Below, one piece after another: positions 6,472 through 14,394 of a DNA stretch of 42,118 nt. Within the stretch, counting starts at the first letter, position 1. The number at the start of each line of letters is the position of its first letter. Under the pieces are notes generated by a model. The model saw only the letters and a list, made by a program, of their open reading frames with translations. It was not told where the DNA came from and did no database searches. The translations under genes and the position numbers were made by a program. This DNA is from a virus, in the IMG/VR virus record IMGVR_UViG_3300018416_000036, positions 1 through 42,118 of that record. The stretch is one strand, 5' to 3'.

Positions 6472-8016
6472 TTAATAAAGTGCTAACGACATTGGTTGAT
6501 ACGAACCTGCAACATAACTTGGGAACGAAGAACTTGGTATAGTCCATGTATAATATTTGGTTCCTGCATATGGGTTTGTACTTGCAGTTCCTGATGAAAG
6601 TGGTAATGTCGTTGTTGTGTTTGGTAAACTCAATACAAAATAAGTTGCACTAGGGAAATCTTGAGCAAAATCATACTGACCACTTAAACCAGTTGCCTTA
6701 TACGTCATTTCTCCAATTGTTAGGGTAGATGTAGATGCACTGCCTGGACTTTGTCTAATAACCCACTCACCAGCACCATATATTGATATAGGTGGTGCAG
6801 GACTTTGCGGCCATGTTCCTGCGAATCCTAATGGGCCATATCCATAAGGTGCGGCTGGGTATCCTGTTGAAAACCCATACCTTGCAGTACCAGTATAACT
6901 CGAAGGTTCTACATTAGAAGTCACACTATAAGGCCCCCATAGTATTGGGTCGGGATATGGGTAAGTACCAGGCGACCTAAAACTATACGTAAATGGTGAT
7001 TGTGAGTTTGCAGGATATCTTGCATTCGCAGGATACCTTGCGTTATACGTAAATGGTGATTGTGCATTTGCAGGATACCTTGCATTTGCAGGATACCTTG
7101 CGTTATACGTAAATGGATTCTGACCATTTGCAATGTAAGGTTGTTGTGCAGAAACAGGGTTTCTATACCCTCTTGGTGTTCTTGCATTCGCAATATAAGG
7201 TTGTTGTGCGTTTACTGGATTTCTATACCCTCTTGGTGTTCTAGCGTTTGCAATGTAAGGTTGTTGTGCAGAAACTGGATTTCTATATCCTGCAGGTTGT
7301 CTTGCGTTTGCAATGTAAGGTTGTTGTCCGTTTACTGGATTTCTATATCCTGCAGGTTGTCTTGCGTTTGCAATGTAAGGTGATTGTGCATTCGCAATAT
7401 ATGGATACGGTTGCTGTGCATTAGCAATATATGGTGTTTGACTGTTAGCAATATATGGATACGGTTGTTGTGCATTCGCAATATATGGGGTCTGACTGTT
7501 CGCAATGTATGGATATGGTTGCTGAGCATTAGCGATATATGGCGTTTGACTATTTACTGGATTCCTATATGTACTAGGTTGTCTTGCTTGTGCAATATAA
7601 GGAGTCTGACTATTTACTGGATTCCTATATGTACTTGGTTGTCTTGCATTCGCAATATATGGTGTTTGTGCATTAGCAATATAAGGGTATGGTTGCTGTG
7701 CATTAGCGATATAAGGAGTCTGACTATTCGCAATATAAGGGTACGGTTGTTGAGCGTTTGCGATATAAGGTGTCTGACTATTTGCGATGTAAGGATATGG
7801 TTGTTGAGCGTTTGCAATATATGGGGTCTGACTGTTTGCAATATATGGGTATGGTTGTTGAACAGATTGTTGACCCGATGCATTATTCCACCCTGTTGGT
7901 GTTTTTACATAAATTTGGTCAACTGCTTTCCATGTTGTAGAACCAGTTTTTACCCACCCACCTTGAGTTGAACTCCAACCCGAAGGTGTTTTTACTTTTT
8001 GTGACCCTGTCGCCAT
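6472..8016 (-). CDS. Repeat adhesin-like protein B with C-terminal domain shared with protein D
   Basis: A 514-residue protein in three parts. Residues 1-50 carry two VKTPSGW/VKTPTGW motifs around WKAVDQIYV, a pattern I associate with phage tail-tip proteins. Residues about 52-350 are repeats: 18-residue QQPYPYIANSQTPYIANA units, 20-residue YRNPVNAQQPYIANARTPRG units, then NARYPANAQSPFTYNARYPA. Residues about 353-514 form a globular Gly/Ser/Tyr-rich domain (YPDPILWGPYSVTSNVEPSS, EWVIRQSPGS, YYTWTIPSSSFPSY) that is almost identical to the C-terminus of the gene at 15918-17198. The likely role is a virion fibre or adhesin whose repeats act as a stalk and whose end domain may bind a receptor or anchor the fibre (inference). 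Confidence 0.72.
   Translation of the reverse strand: MATGSQKVKTPSGWSSTQGGWVKTGSTTWKAVDQIYVKTPTGWNNASGQQSVQQPYPYIANSQTPYIANAQQPYPYIANSQTPYIANAQQPYPYIANSQTPYIANAQQPYPYIANAQTPYIANARQPSTYRNPVNSQTPYIAQARQPSTYRNPVNSQTPYIANAQQPYPYIANSQTPYIANAQQPYPYIANSQTPYIANAQQPYPYIANAQSPYIANARQPAGYRNPVNGQQPYIANARQPAGYRNPVSAQQPYIANARTPRGYRNPVNAQQPYIANARTPRGYRNPVSAQQPYIANGQNPFTYNARYPANARYPANAQSPFTYNARYPANARYPANSQSPFTYSFRSPGTYPYPDPILWGPYSVTSNVEPSSYTGTARYGFSTGYPAAPYGYGPLGFAGTWPQSPAPPISIYGAGEWVIRQSPGSASTSTLTIGEMTYKATGLSGQYDFAQDFPSATYFVLSLPNTTTTLPLSSGTASTNPYAGTKYYTWTIPSSSFPSYVAGSYQPMSLALY
6473..6957 (-). repeat. Copy 1 of ~485-bp dispersed duplication
   Basis: This segment encodes the C-terminal domain of protein B. 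It matches 15919-16406 almost base for base, apart from one extra Asn codon in the other copy and scattered, mostly synonymous, differences. It extends past the stop codon into the shared TAATAAAG. Confidence 0.85.
6990..7870 (-). repeat. Coding repeat array of protein B
   Basis: Two interleaved repeat types are visible: 60-base units containing RNPVNAQQPYIANAR at about 7110-7380 and 54-base QQPYPYIANSQTPYIANA units at about 7380-7860, with a short 15-to-18-base NARYPA array at 7000-7110. Unit order changes back and forth, as expected from recombination between arrays. Confidence 0.75.
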
Positions 8017-8052
8017 ATTCTAAATTACCTTAAAAATTTAAGTTATACTCTA

Positions 8053-10224
8053 TTAAGAGTAAAGTACCCATAAATCACCAACTGCACCATCACCTGCACC
8101 AGGCGATGAAGTTGATTGATATATGTTTCTCACATATCCACCTGAGTTCGATGCATTACTTGTTGTAATAGTTCCAAGTGTTGCGTTTGAACCACTCTCA
8201 TATTTAGTGTTTAATGCAGTCTGTAATCCATCCACATTTGCAATTGTATGATTATGTGAATCATCTGCAACTGCTGCTGTGATTGTAATATTTGATGTAC
8301 CATTAAATGATGCAGAACCTGAAAGGTCTCCACCCAAACTAATTGTTCTTGCAGTCGTCAACTGAGCAGCACTTGAAGCAGTACTTGCATTACCAGTTAA
8401 TGAACCTTCAAAAGACGATGCTTTTACATTATATGCACCGAATGTCCATTCGTCTTCTGATTCGTCCCATGTTAATGAAACGTTAGATGATGTTCCTCTT
8501 TCTACTTCTATACCTGCATCCTCTGAAGGAGTACCAGTCACATCGTTATTAAGAACAACAATGTTATCAGAAACGTTAAGTGTTGCAGTGTTTACAGTTG
8601 TTGTAGTACCGTTTACAGTCAAGTCACCTGAAAGTGTAAGGTCTCCAAAAGATACATTATCTGATGTACCAACTGACTGACCAATACTTACCTGACCTGA
8701 ACTAATAGAAACACCAGTACCTGCACTAAAATGGGCACGTGTCTCTGATGCACTAGGGCCTGTATATGTGATTACACCAGTACCTGAATTATACGCAAGT
8801 GAACCATCTCCACCTGCATCCGTGACTGAAACTTTTCCTCTTACTTGTGCATCTGTAATACCTGAGTATGTGATTACACCAGTTGTAGAGTTATATGAAA
8901 GTGTACCGTCTCCTGCAGAATCAGTGACTGAGATAGCACCTCTTGCATCTGAATCTGTATATGTTGTGACTGAGAATGCACCTGTTGAACTATTGTATGA
9001 TAAATCACCACCTGCAGAGAATAAACCTCTTATATCTGAATCAGATAAACCTGCAAGTGTAAGTGTTCCAGCTGCATCGTCATATGTTGATGTAATGTTT
9101 GTTCCACCGATAACTAAACCGTTTACGATATCTTCGATTTCTTCTTCTGTTTTACCTGAAGAGTTAATTGTAAGTGTTCCGTTTGCATCGTCATATGAAG
9201 TTGTGATATTTGTACCTGCAGTAATTAATGCATTTACTCTATCGTCAACTCTTTCGTTTGTAAAATATTGATTAGTTGAACCCTCTCCAACGTCATCTGT
9301 ATCTAAAACTACTGCACCACCTAGTGATACAGAATTAGAGTTTACAGAGATTGAACTGTTAGAAAGTTTTGCATTTGAAATAGAACCCGCTAACATAGCG
9401 TCTGTAATACCTAATGCTTTTACTTGTAGTGTGTCTGAACTTGTTTCGATTGAACTATCGTCAACATTTACTGCAAGTGATACTGCACCTGAAGTTCCAC
9501 CACCTGATAAACCATCTCCTGCAGTGACACTTTCGATATCACCTGCATCATTAGTGAATGAGATTACACCAGTTGAGGAGTTATAGGACAAGTCTCCACT
9601 TACTGATATTGCACTTCTTGCTCTTGCAGTTGTATGAAATAAATTTGTTGAACCTTCAGTGATATCATCTGAGTCACCTGAAAGTTCTGATAATGCATCT
9701 TTACTTGCAACTTGTGAATCTACATATGCTTTTACAGATTGTTGTGTTGGAATCTGTGTAGCAGAGTTCGAAGACATATCGTCTTCGTCTAATACTGCAG
9801 TTCCACTTACACCAGTATTTAAAACTGCACTTGTAAGTGTTTTGTTTGTTAATGTTTGTGAACCTGTTAATGTTGCAACAACTGAAGTATCTACTTCAAT
9901 ATCATCTGCATTTACAGTGATACCTGTACCAGCACCAATATTAAGTGTTGCATCTCCTGAAGTTGCAGTACCTGTTAAACCATCACCTGCATTAACACCA
10001 GTGATATCACCGACATTACCTGTAATTGTTAATTGGTTGTTTGCATCGTCATATGATAATGAGATACCTGAACCTGCTTGTAAGAGGTTCGCAACTCTAT
10101 CGTCTACACTTTCGTCAAGTGCAGAAGCAGATATTGAACCCTGAAATACACCTGCAGAAGTAATGACCTCTGTTCCACCAATGGAAAGTCCATTCTTAAT
10201 ATTAAAATTCTTTTCTCCTGCCAT
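8053..10224 (-). CDS. Long tail fibre-like structural protein
   Basis: A 723-residue Ser/Thr/Gly/Asp-rich beta protein. It starts MAGEKNFNIKNGLSIGGTEV, an N-terminal motif echoed in the next gene upstream. Repeated modules follow: VDDRVxxLLxAGxxI..YDDANxxLTI (three or more copies), GDLSYNSSTGVISF and TDAQVRGKVSVTD types. A segment around residue 540 ([20 protein letters not shown], then a WDESEDEWTFG strand) recurs in several fibre genes here and in marine T4-like phages. The C-terminus (SSPGAGDGAVGDLWVLYS) resembles the end of the protein at 17200-19011 (APTQVGSTSTGHLWFVI). A trimeric fibre is likely. It starts at a TAATG overlap with the upstream gene, so translation is coupled. Confidence 0.72.
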   Translation of the reverse strand: MAGEKNFNIKNGLSIGGTEVITSAGVFQGSISASALDESVDDRVANLLQAGSGISLSYDDANNQLTITGNVGDITGVNAGDGLTGTATSGDATLNIGAGTGITVNADDIEVDTSVVATLTGSQTLTNKTLTSAVLNTGVSGTAVLDEDDMSSNSATQIPTQQSVKAYVDSQVASKDALSELSGDSDDITEGSTNLFHTTARARSAISVSGDLSYNSSTGVISFTNDAGDIESVTAGDGLSGGGTSGAVSLAVNVDDSSIETSSDTLQVKALGITDAMLAGSISNAKLSNSSISVNSNSVSLGGAVVLDTDDVGEGSTNQYFTNERVDDRVNALITAGTNITTSYDDANGTLTINSSGKTEEEIEDIVNGLVIGGTNITSTYDDAAGTLTLAGLSDSDIRGLFSAGGDLSYNSSTGAFSVTTYTDSDARGAISVTDSAGDGTLSYNSTTGVITYSGITDAQVRGKVSVTDAGGDGSLAYNSGTGVITYTGPSASETRAHFSAGTGVSISSGQVSIGQSVGTSDNVSFGDLTLSGDLTVNGTTTTVNTATLNVSDNIVVLNNDVTGTPSEDAGIEVERGTSSNVSLTWDESEDEWTFGAYNVKASSFEGSLTGNASTASSAAQLTTARTISLGGDLSGSASFNGTSNITITAAVADDSHNHTIANVDGLQTALNTKYESGSNATLGTITTSNASNSGGYVRNIYQSTSSPGAGDGAVGDLWVLYS

Positions 10225-10457
10225 TATAATGTTCCTCCATCAATCTGAACATTATTCAGAGTTTTAGATGATGATGCATCTGCAAGATGCGTGTCGACTT
10301 TTGAAGTCGCAAAATATTGATTAGTTGAACCTTCTGAAATATCATCAGTATCAATCTGCGATAATGCAGAAGCGACAATTTTACCTGATGAGTTAATTAC
10401 TTCGGTGGTTCCTACACTGATTCCATACTCTACTACAAATTTGTTTTGTGTTGCCAT
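10224..10457 (-). CDS. Small fibre-related protein ending in IDGGTL
   Basis: A 77-residue protein from the ATG at 10457; an upstream alternative start at 10496 is less likely, because the MATQNKFVVEYGISVGTTEV start matches its paralogues. It keeps only the N-terminal GISVGTTEV motif, one DDISEGSTNQYF motif and the C-terminal NNVQIDGGTL, all of which occur in the large fibres. It therefore looks like a shortened fibre or fibre adaptor. The stop overlaps the start of the 723-residue fibre by one base (TAATG). A TCTAAATA box lies about 43 bases upstream. Confidence 0.6.
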   Translation of the reverse strand: MATQNKFVVEYGISVGTTEVINSSGKIVASALSQIDTDDISEGSTNQYFATSKVDTHLADASSSKTLNNVQIDGGTL

Positions 10458-10499
10458 TTTTTCGTGTGTCCTATACTGAAAAAGTAATTTATACACTAC

Positions 10500-10507
10500 T
10501 ATTTAGA
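10500..10507 (-). promoter_or_regulatory. Variant late promoter box upstream of small fibre gene
   Basis: TCTAAATA followed by GTAGTG, then a second weaker TATAAATT a few bases on. It lies in the gap between the 248-residue fibre gene and the 77-residue gene, just after a small hairpin (10506-10521). It is one mismatch from the T4-type late box. Confidence 0.45.
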
Positions 10508-10521
10508 AGATAGTGTTCTTC
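10506..10521 (-). other. Small hairpin abutting promoter box
   Basis: GAAGA-ACACTA-TCTTC forms a five-base-pair stem with a six-base loop, directly before the TCTAAATA box. There is no U-run, so it is at best a weak terminator or an RNA end-protecting structure. Confidence 0.35.
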
Positions 10522-10538
10522 AAAATAGTGTTTTTACT

Positions 10539-11285
10539 CTAAACTTTTAATAAATTTCTACTTATTTTAAATACAGTTGAAGATGCAGATGCAGGAGTGA
10601 CTCTCAATCTTACATTTCCTGAGTTTGTGTCAACTGAGAGACTAAAGAGTGACGAATTTGTGTACACATCACCAAATTGTGAGAAGTATGCATTCGTTGA
10701 ATTATGTATTAACATCACCTCACATGCATGATAATTACTTCCTTGTGATGCTTGAATCTGATATTTACCACTTCTATAACTTAAAAGTGGGAATGTATCT
10801 AAATCTACTTCAGTCGTTGCAGTTGTTGTTAATGTTTGGTCTGCATCCATTCTTAAATTACTTAAAGATAATGGGCCGACTGCAGTCAACTGACCTGTTG
10901 CTTCTATATCACCAGCTTTAAAGTCTGCATATGCATAACCTGTTCCACTGATATTTACCGTATTGTCTGGCTCGACTTCTAAACCGTCAAATAGTTTCCA
11001 TGTGGAATCTGATGCATCTCTGAATAATCCTGTATATTCACTTGCACCACCATCTGATAAACCGTCATCATAATTTCCATAAAAACCTATATCTAATAAG
11101 TCACTTGAAGTGTTTCCACTTGCAAGTTCCATCATAGAATCAGTGACGGAAACAGTTGTTGAATCAATTGTTAAACTAGTTCCTTGGACAATTAAGTCCC
11201 CAGTCACCGTTAGATTACCATCTACGGTACTCGAAGATAAGGATTGAAACCCTAAATCTGTAAAAAACTTAGTTTTAGTTGCCAT
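10539..11285 (-). CDS. Fibre-like structural protein with shared C-terminal domain
   Basis: A 248-residue protein. The N-terminus (MATKTKFFTDLGFQSLSSST) leads into VDGNLTVTGDLIVQGTSLTI and a VTDSMMELASGN segment, the same module as the NGTTTTVN parts of the large fibres. A WKLFDGLEVEPD strand follows. Residues about 160-248 form a globular domain (YQIQASQGSNYHACEVMLIH, QFGDVYTNSSLFSLS, NVRLRVTPASASSTVFKI) that is shared with the proteins at 11351-11761 and 11772-12596. It is insulated from the upstream gene by a strong terminator and has its own TATAAATA box ending five bases before the ATG, with no Shine-Dalgarno sequence: a leaderless candidate. Confidence 0.7.
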   Translation of the reverse strand: MATKTKFFTDLGFQSLSSSTVDGNLTVTGDLIVQGTSLTIDSTTVSVTDSMMELASGNTSSDLLDIGFYGNYDDGLSDGGASEYTGLFRDASDSTWKLFDGLEVEPDNTVNISGTGYAYADFKAGDIEATGQLTAVGPLSLSNLRMDADQTLTTTATTEVDLDTFPLLSYRSGKYQIQASQGSNYHACEVMLIHNSTNAYFSQFGDVYTNSSLFSLSVDTNSGNVRLRVTPASASSTVFKISRNLLKV

Positions 11286-11290
11286 ATAAC

Positions 11291-11298
11291 TATTTATA
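11291..11298 (-). promoter_or_regulatory. Late promoter box five bases from start (leaderless candidate)
   Basis: TATAAATAGTTATATG: the octamer, a five-base spacer, then the start codon at 11285. It sits just downstream of a strong terminator (11304-11331), so this box must supply most transcription of the gene. With T4 geometry the first transcribed base would be about the A of the ATG. Confidence 0.65.
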
Positions 11299-11303
11299 CA
11301 AAT

Positions 11304-11331
11304 AAAAAAGGGGAGACCGAAGTCTCCCCTT
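11304..11331 (-). terminator. Intrinsic terminator with UUCG tetraloop
   Basis: On the minus strand AAGGGGAGAC-TTCG-GTCTCCCCTT is a perfect ten-base-pair stem closed by a UUCG tetraloop, followed by a run of Ts. It lies 20 bases after the stop of the 136-residue gene and just before the promoter of the 248-residue gene. It is the strongest terminator in the window. Confidence 0.92.
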
Positions 11332-11350
11332 AGTGATTACTTAAAATCGT

Positions 11351-11761
11351 TTAAGCGTCTACTGTTGTTCTATCGAACTTGATTACTGTAGATGATGATG
11401 AAGCAGGTGTTGCTAATAATCTTAGATTACTCCCACTTATATCTGCATCAAATGTTGCAAGACTTTTTGATTTTAAAGTACCGTACTGAGTTAACGTGAC
11501 TGCAGAACCGTCATGAACAACAACAATTTCTGTAGAGTGGAAATCACTTCCCTCTGACATTGCAACAACATATCTTGCAGCTCTAAAATCTGCTTTCGCA
11601 AATGTATCGAGTGCAAATTCTGTAGTTGAAGTTTTTGTTGCATCACCTGATGTTCTGTCCTTCGATTTGACTTTCTTTGAAGTCGTAATTTCATCGTTGT
11701 CTACATCGAATTGTATTCCACGAATCAACTCAGCGATTTTAAATGCATTAGTTTTCGCCAT
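11351..11761 (-). CDS. Small structural protein with shared C-terminal domain
   Basis: A 136-residue protein. Residues about 1-50 are unique and basic (MAKTNAFKIAELIRGIQFDV). Residues about 50-136 are the domain found in its two neighbours: LDTFAKADFRAARYVVAMSE, HSTEIVVVHDG, QYGTLKSK and NLRLLATPASSSSTVIKF. This is the shortest protein carrying that domain, nearly the domain alone. The role is probably in the virion, as a fibre tip or decoration (inference). It starts 10 bases after the stop of the 274-residue fibre gene, with an AAGGAG ribosome site, and ends just before a strong UUCG terminator, so it closes the transcription unit. Confidence 0.68.
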   Translation of the reverse strand: MAKTNAFKIAELIRGIQFDVDNDEITTSKKVKSKDRTSGDATKTSTTEFALDTFAKADFRAARYVVAMSEGSDFHSTEIVVVHDGSAVTLTQYGTLKSKSLATFDADISGSNLRLLATPASSSSTVIKFDRTTVDA

Positions 11762-11771
11762 GTTTTACTCC

Positions 11772-12596
11772 TTAAGAAAGTCTAATTTGGAAGGTTTTAA
11801 ATGTTGTATTTGTATTCGCAGGTGTAGTTAACAATCTCATGTTTCCACTATCTATATCACTTGAAAGTGAGAATAGAGATGAATCTGAGAATGCATCACC
11901 GTATTGAACGAAATACGCATTTGAACCGTCATTGATTAATAGTACTTCGGCCGCATGTGTTCCAGCAGTTGCATGAGATGCCATTATGACATACTTAATT
12001 GCTTTATTACCTGTTGGATTTGAACTTAAGACTTGGTCGGATGTAGTTGCAGTTAATTCACTTGTTGTGAAAAAACCTTGAACTAAATTCGATATCGAAG
12101 TCTGAGCGACCACCTCTAAAACGTCTCCCGACACTGCATTTGCTTGTAATGTGATTGAACTGGTGGAAGTTCTTGCATAGTCGTCTCCGACCACAAGTTT
12201 AACACCGTTCAAGTAAACCTGTTCTAAACCAAGTGTGTATGATAAGGATGCTCCGTTATCGTCACTACCTGAGAATAGAGTTTGGTTTCCAGTCACACTG
12301 TAAGTAAATGTTGTGACACCAGTTGATGGAGCATCGGTGAAACTTATTGTTCCACTACCATCAGTTGATAACAACTGACCGCTTGTTCCATCACTAGTTG
12401 GGAAAGTAATTGCATCATTAATTGTAAGAGAAGAAGGGTTAGACCCTACTTCTACTACGGCAGCAGACCCATCATTCTTCTCAGTATAAAACCTACCGTG
12501 GTAAGTATTGACCGCTAATTCTCCTAGTGCAAGGTCACCCGTGCCTGGAGCAGCGTTCTGAGTAGAACTTCTTTTAAATTGGATTACTGTTGCCAT
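11772..12596 (-). CDS. Fibre protein with MATVIQFKRS N-terminus and shared C-terminal domain
   Basis: A 274-residue protein in three parts. The N-terminus MATVIQFKRSSTQNAAPGTG with DLALGELAVNTYHGRFYTEK is a fibre head motif common in marine phages and shared with the next gene upstream. Residues about 97-170 (GNQTLFSGSDDNG, VYLNGVKLVVGDDYARTSTS, SGDVLEVV) are a beta domain also found in the protein at 17200-19011 (residues about 60-130). Residues about 180-274 are the YVIMASHATAGTHAAEVLLI / QYGDAFSDSSLFSLS / NMRLLTTPA domain shared with the two genes downstream. An AGGAGA ribosome site precedes the ATG. It is likely a short fibre or adhesin. Confidence 0.7.
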   Translation of the reverse strand: MATVIQFKRSSTQNAAPGTGDLALGELAVNTYHGRFYTEKNDGSAAVVEVGSNPSSLTINDAITFPTSDGTSGQLLSTDGSGTISFTDAPSTGVTTFTYSVTGNQTLFSGSDDNGASLSYTLGLEQVYLNGVKLVVGDDYARTSTSSITLQANAVSGDVLEVVAQTSISNLVQGFFTTSELTATTSDQVLSSNPTGNKAIKYVIMASHATAGTHAAEVLLINDGSNAYFVQYGDAFSDSSLFSLSSDIDSGNMRLLTTPANTNTTFKTFQIRLS

Positions 12597-12635
12597 TTTA
12601 CTCTCCTATTGAATTGGTTGATTGAACTATTTTAA

Positions 12636-14246
12636 TTAAAATGTTCCACCATCAATAGCTGTGACTGATACAGCACCTGATGTGACTGTAAAGTTTGAAG
12701 AGTCAAATGAAGCAATACCTTTGTTTGATGTTGTTGCATCTTCACCAGCGATTGTCACTGTACCTGAAGAGTATGAAGCGTCCATACCTTCACCAGCTGC
12801 GACAATAACAGCACCTAAGTTAGCATCTGTACCAACTTCAACTGCGACTGTAATAGCACCATCAGCGTTTGTGATGTCTATTGCTTCACCAGCAGTTAGA
12901 GTTGCAAGTTCCATGTCTCCATTAGAACCATTACCGACTAATAACTCACCAGCAGCAGGAGCAGCACCGTCTACAGAAGTGATTGAACCACTTAATGCAA
13001 GACCAGTTGCTTCTAATCCACCGAATACAGCACTCATTGCAGTACCAGTAAATGTTGATGAACTATCTGTTGCTGAACTTAATGCAACGAACTTACCTGA
13101 TGAATCATCTAAACCAAAGAAACCAACTTTAGCAGAACCATCGTTATACTTAAATTTAATACCTCTGTCTAAGTTGTCATCTGAAGCATCATCACCGATT
13201 TCAAATACTGGGTCTGCAACTGAAGTAGTTGTAGAGTTTACAGTAGTTGTAGTACCGTTTACAGTTAAGTTTCCTGAAACTGTTAAGTTTCCTGAAGCAG
13301 AAATGTTTGTTGATGTAATATCGTCTGATGTAAGTGTACCGTCAACGTCAACGTTGTTAAATGTCACATTGTCGGATGTTCCAACTGACTGACCAATTGC
13401 GAAAGTCACAGCTTGGTTAGCTGCAGAAGTTGTCACACCTGTTCCACCAGTGAAAGTGATTGATTGTGAGTCTAAGTCGACTGCACCTGTTCCACTATCA
13501 CCTGCGATATCTAAATCTTGAGCAGTGACTTGTGAATCAACATATGCTTTTACAGATTGTTGTGAAGGAACTTTAACTGCAGAATCAGAAGTCATATCGT
13601 CTTCGTCAACTAAGAAGTCAATTTTTCCTATTGTCACATTACTATCTGCAATCATAGCTGTTTCAACAGCACTGTTTGCGATTGTGACTGCACCACTTGA
13701 TGCCATAGTCACGTCACCACTTAATGATACGTTATCAAATGAATCACTTCCATCATGAACAAGTAATTGTCCTGCTGTTGGAGATGAAATATCTGAGTCT
13801 GTTGCACCTGCAAGTGTTGATGTTGTTGATAAGAAAGATAGGTTTCCTGAACCATCTGTTCCTAATACTTGGTTTGCACTACCATCACCTGATGGTAATA
13901 CGAAGGTCACGTCTGAAGCAAGTGTATCGGGAGCTTTAAGAGCAACGGAGTTTGAACCGTTGTCTGAATCTTCCATTAACTTTAATGAACCACCTGAAGT
14001 TGAACCATTACCGACTTTAAAGTCAGCAGGTGTTGCAGAAGAACCATCTACGATATCCGTGTAATATTTACCACCGACTTCGTGTATAGCAGCTGCACCT
14101 AAAGAGTCAACTGATTCTATATAAAGTTTTGCACTAGCACCATCATTCGACCTATCTTGTACATACGCTAATTCGCCTTCGCTCAAGTCTGAGACTGTTG
14201 GCGCACTCGCTCCTGTACTTCTTTTGATTTGAATTACTGTTGCCAT
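12636..14246 (-). CDS. Tail fibre-like protein ending in IDGGTF
   Basis: A 536-residue protein starting [20 protein letters not shown] with the [12 protein letters not shown] motif, the same head as its downstream neighbour. The middle is Ser/Thr/Gly/Asp-rich beta repeat, including a [20 protein letters not shown] segment that also occurs in the 723-residue fibre ([20 protein letters not shown]), and a [20 protein letters not shown] module. The C-terminus [10 protein letters not shown] recurs at the ends of two other genes. This is a trimeric fibre of the marine T4-like kind. The gene is preceded by a 148-base leader with three hairpins and a distant TATAAATA box, unlike every other gene here. 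Confidence 0.7.
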   Translation of the reverse strand: MATVIQIKRSTGASAPTVSDLSEGELAYVQDRSNDGASAKLYIESVDSLGAAAIHEVGGKYYTDIVDGSSATPADFKVGNGSTSGGSLKLMEDSDNGSNSVALKAPDTLASDVTFVLPSGDGSANQVLGTDGSGNLSFLSTTSTLAGATDSDISSPTAGQLLVHDGSDSFDNVSLSGDVTMASSGAVTIANSAVETAMIADSNVTIGKIDFLVDEDDMTSDSAVKVPSQQSVKAYVDSQVTAQDLDIAGDSGTGAVDLDSQSITFTGGTGVTTSAANQAVTFAIGQSVGTSDNVTFNNVDVDGTLTSDDITSTNISASGNLTVSGNLTVNGTTTTVNSTTTSVADPVFEIGDDASDDNLDRGIKFKYNDGSAKVGFFGLDDSSGKFVALSSATDSSSTFTGTAMSAVFGGLEATGLALSGSITSVDGAAPAAGELLVGNGSNGDMELATLTAGEAIDITNADGAITVAVEVGTDANLGAVIVAAGEGMDASYSSGTVTIAGEDATTSNKGIASFDSSNFTVTSGAVSVTAIDGGTF

Positions 14247-14394
14247 TTTTATTTCCTATAAAAATTAATTAATTAATGTTTATGACCCTACACTATTCGG
14301 GTCGTTGATACATAATAAAAAAATTCTATCCTCTCACTATGAGGGTCGATACCTTCACTGGTCGGTATCCTTGATATCCTAATTATTTATAAAA
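14247..14394 (-). promoter_or_regulatory. Structured 148-base leader with three hairpins
   Basis: This is the longest intergenic stretch in the window. Read on the minus strand it has a TATAAATA box (14391-14384), then hairpin GATACC/GGTATC (14369-14348), a second hairpin CCTC/GAGG (14344-14330) followed after six bases by seven Ts, a third hairpin GACCC/GGGTC (14303-14284), then an AT-rich stretch with TAGGAAA before the ATG at 14246. All three loops contain AGTG. The second could terminate transcription. The whole may be a regulatory leader or a small RNA. Confidence 0.6.
14384..14391 (-). promoter_or_regulatory. Late promoter box upstream of structured leader
   Basis: A perfect TATAAATA on the minus strand, four bases after the stop of the 82-residue gene and about 138 bases before the next start codon. 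Transcripts would carry the three-hairpin leader. Confidence 0.55.

Noticed and set aside
7384-7971. Plus-strand open frame of 195 codons opposite protein B
   Set aside because: Antisense shadow of the 54-base repeats; the Cys/Ile/Trp-rich periodic product and lack of a ribosome site argue against a gene.
8028-8043. AT-rich palindrome CTTAAAAATTTAAG before protein B
   Set aside because: Short, low-GC and expected by chance in this composition; it lies next to an ordinary ribosome site and has no T-run of note.
12661-13392. Plus-strand open frame of 243 codons opposite a fibre gene, with similar ones at 8768-9271, 9659-10144, 17849-18439 and 23588-23923
   Set aside because: Ser/Thr/Gly/Asp-rich minus-strand genes with strong third-base bias produce open antisense frames; the products are Pro/Ser/Val/Glu-rich and lack ribosome sites, while the minus-strand frames match known fibre motifs.
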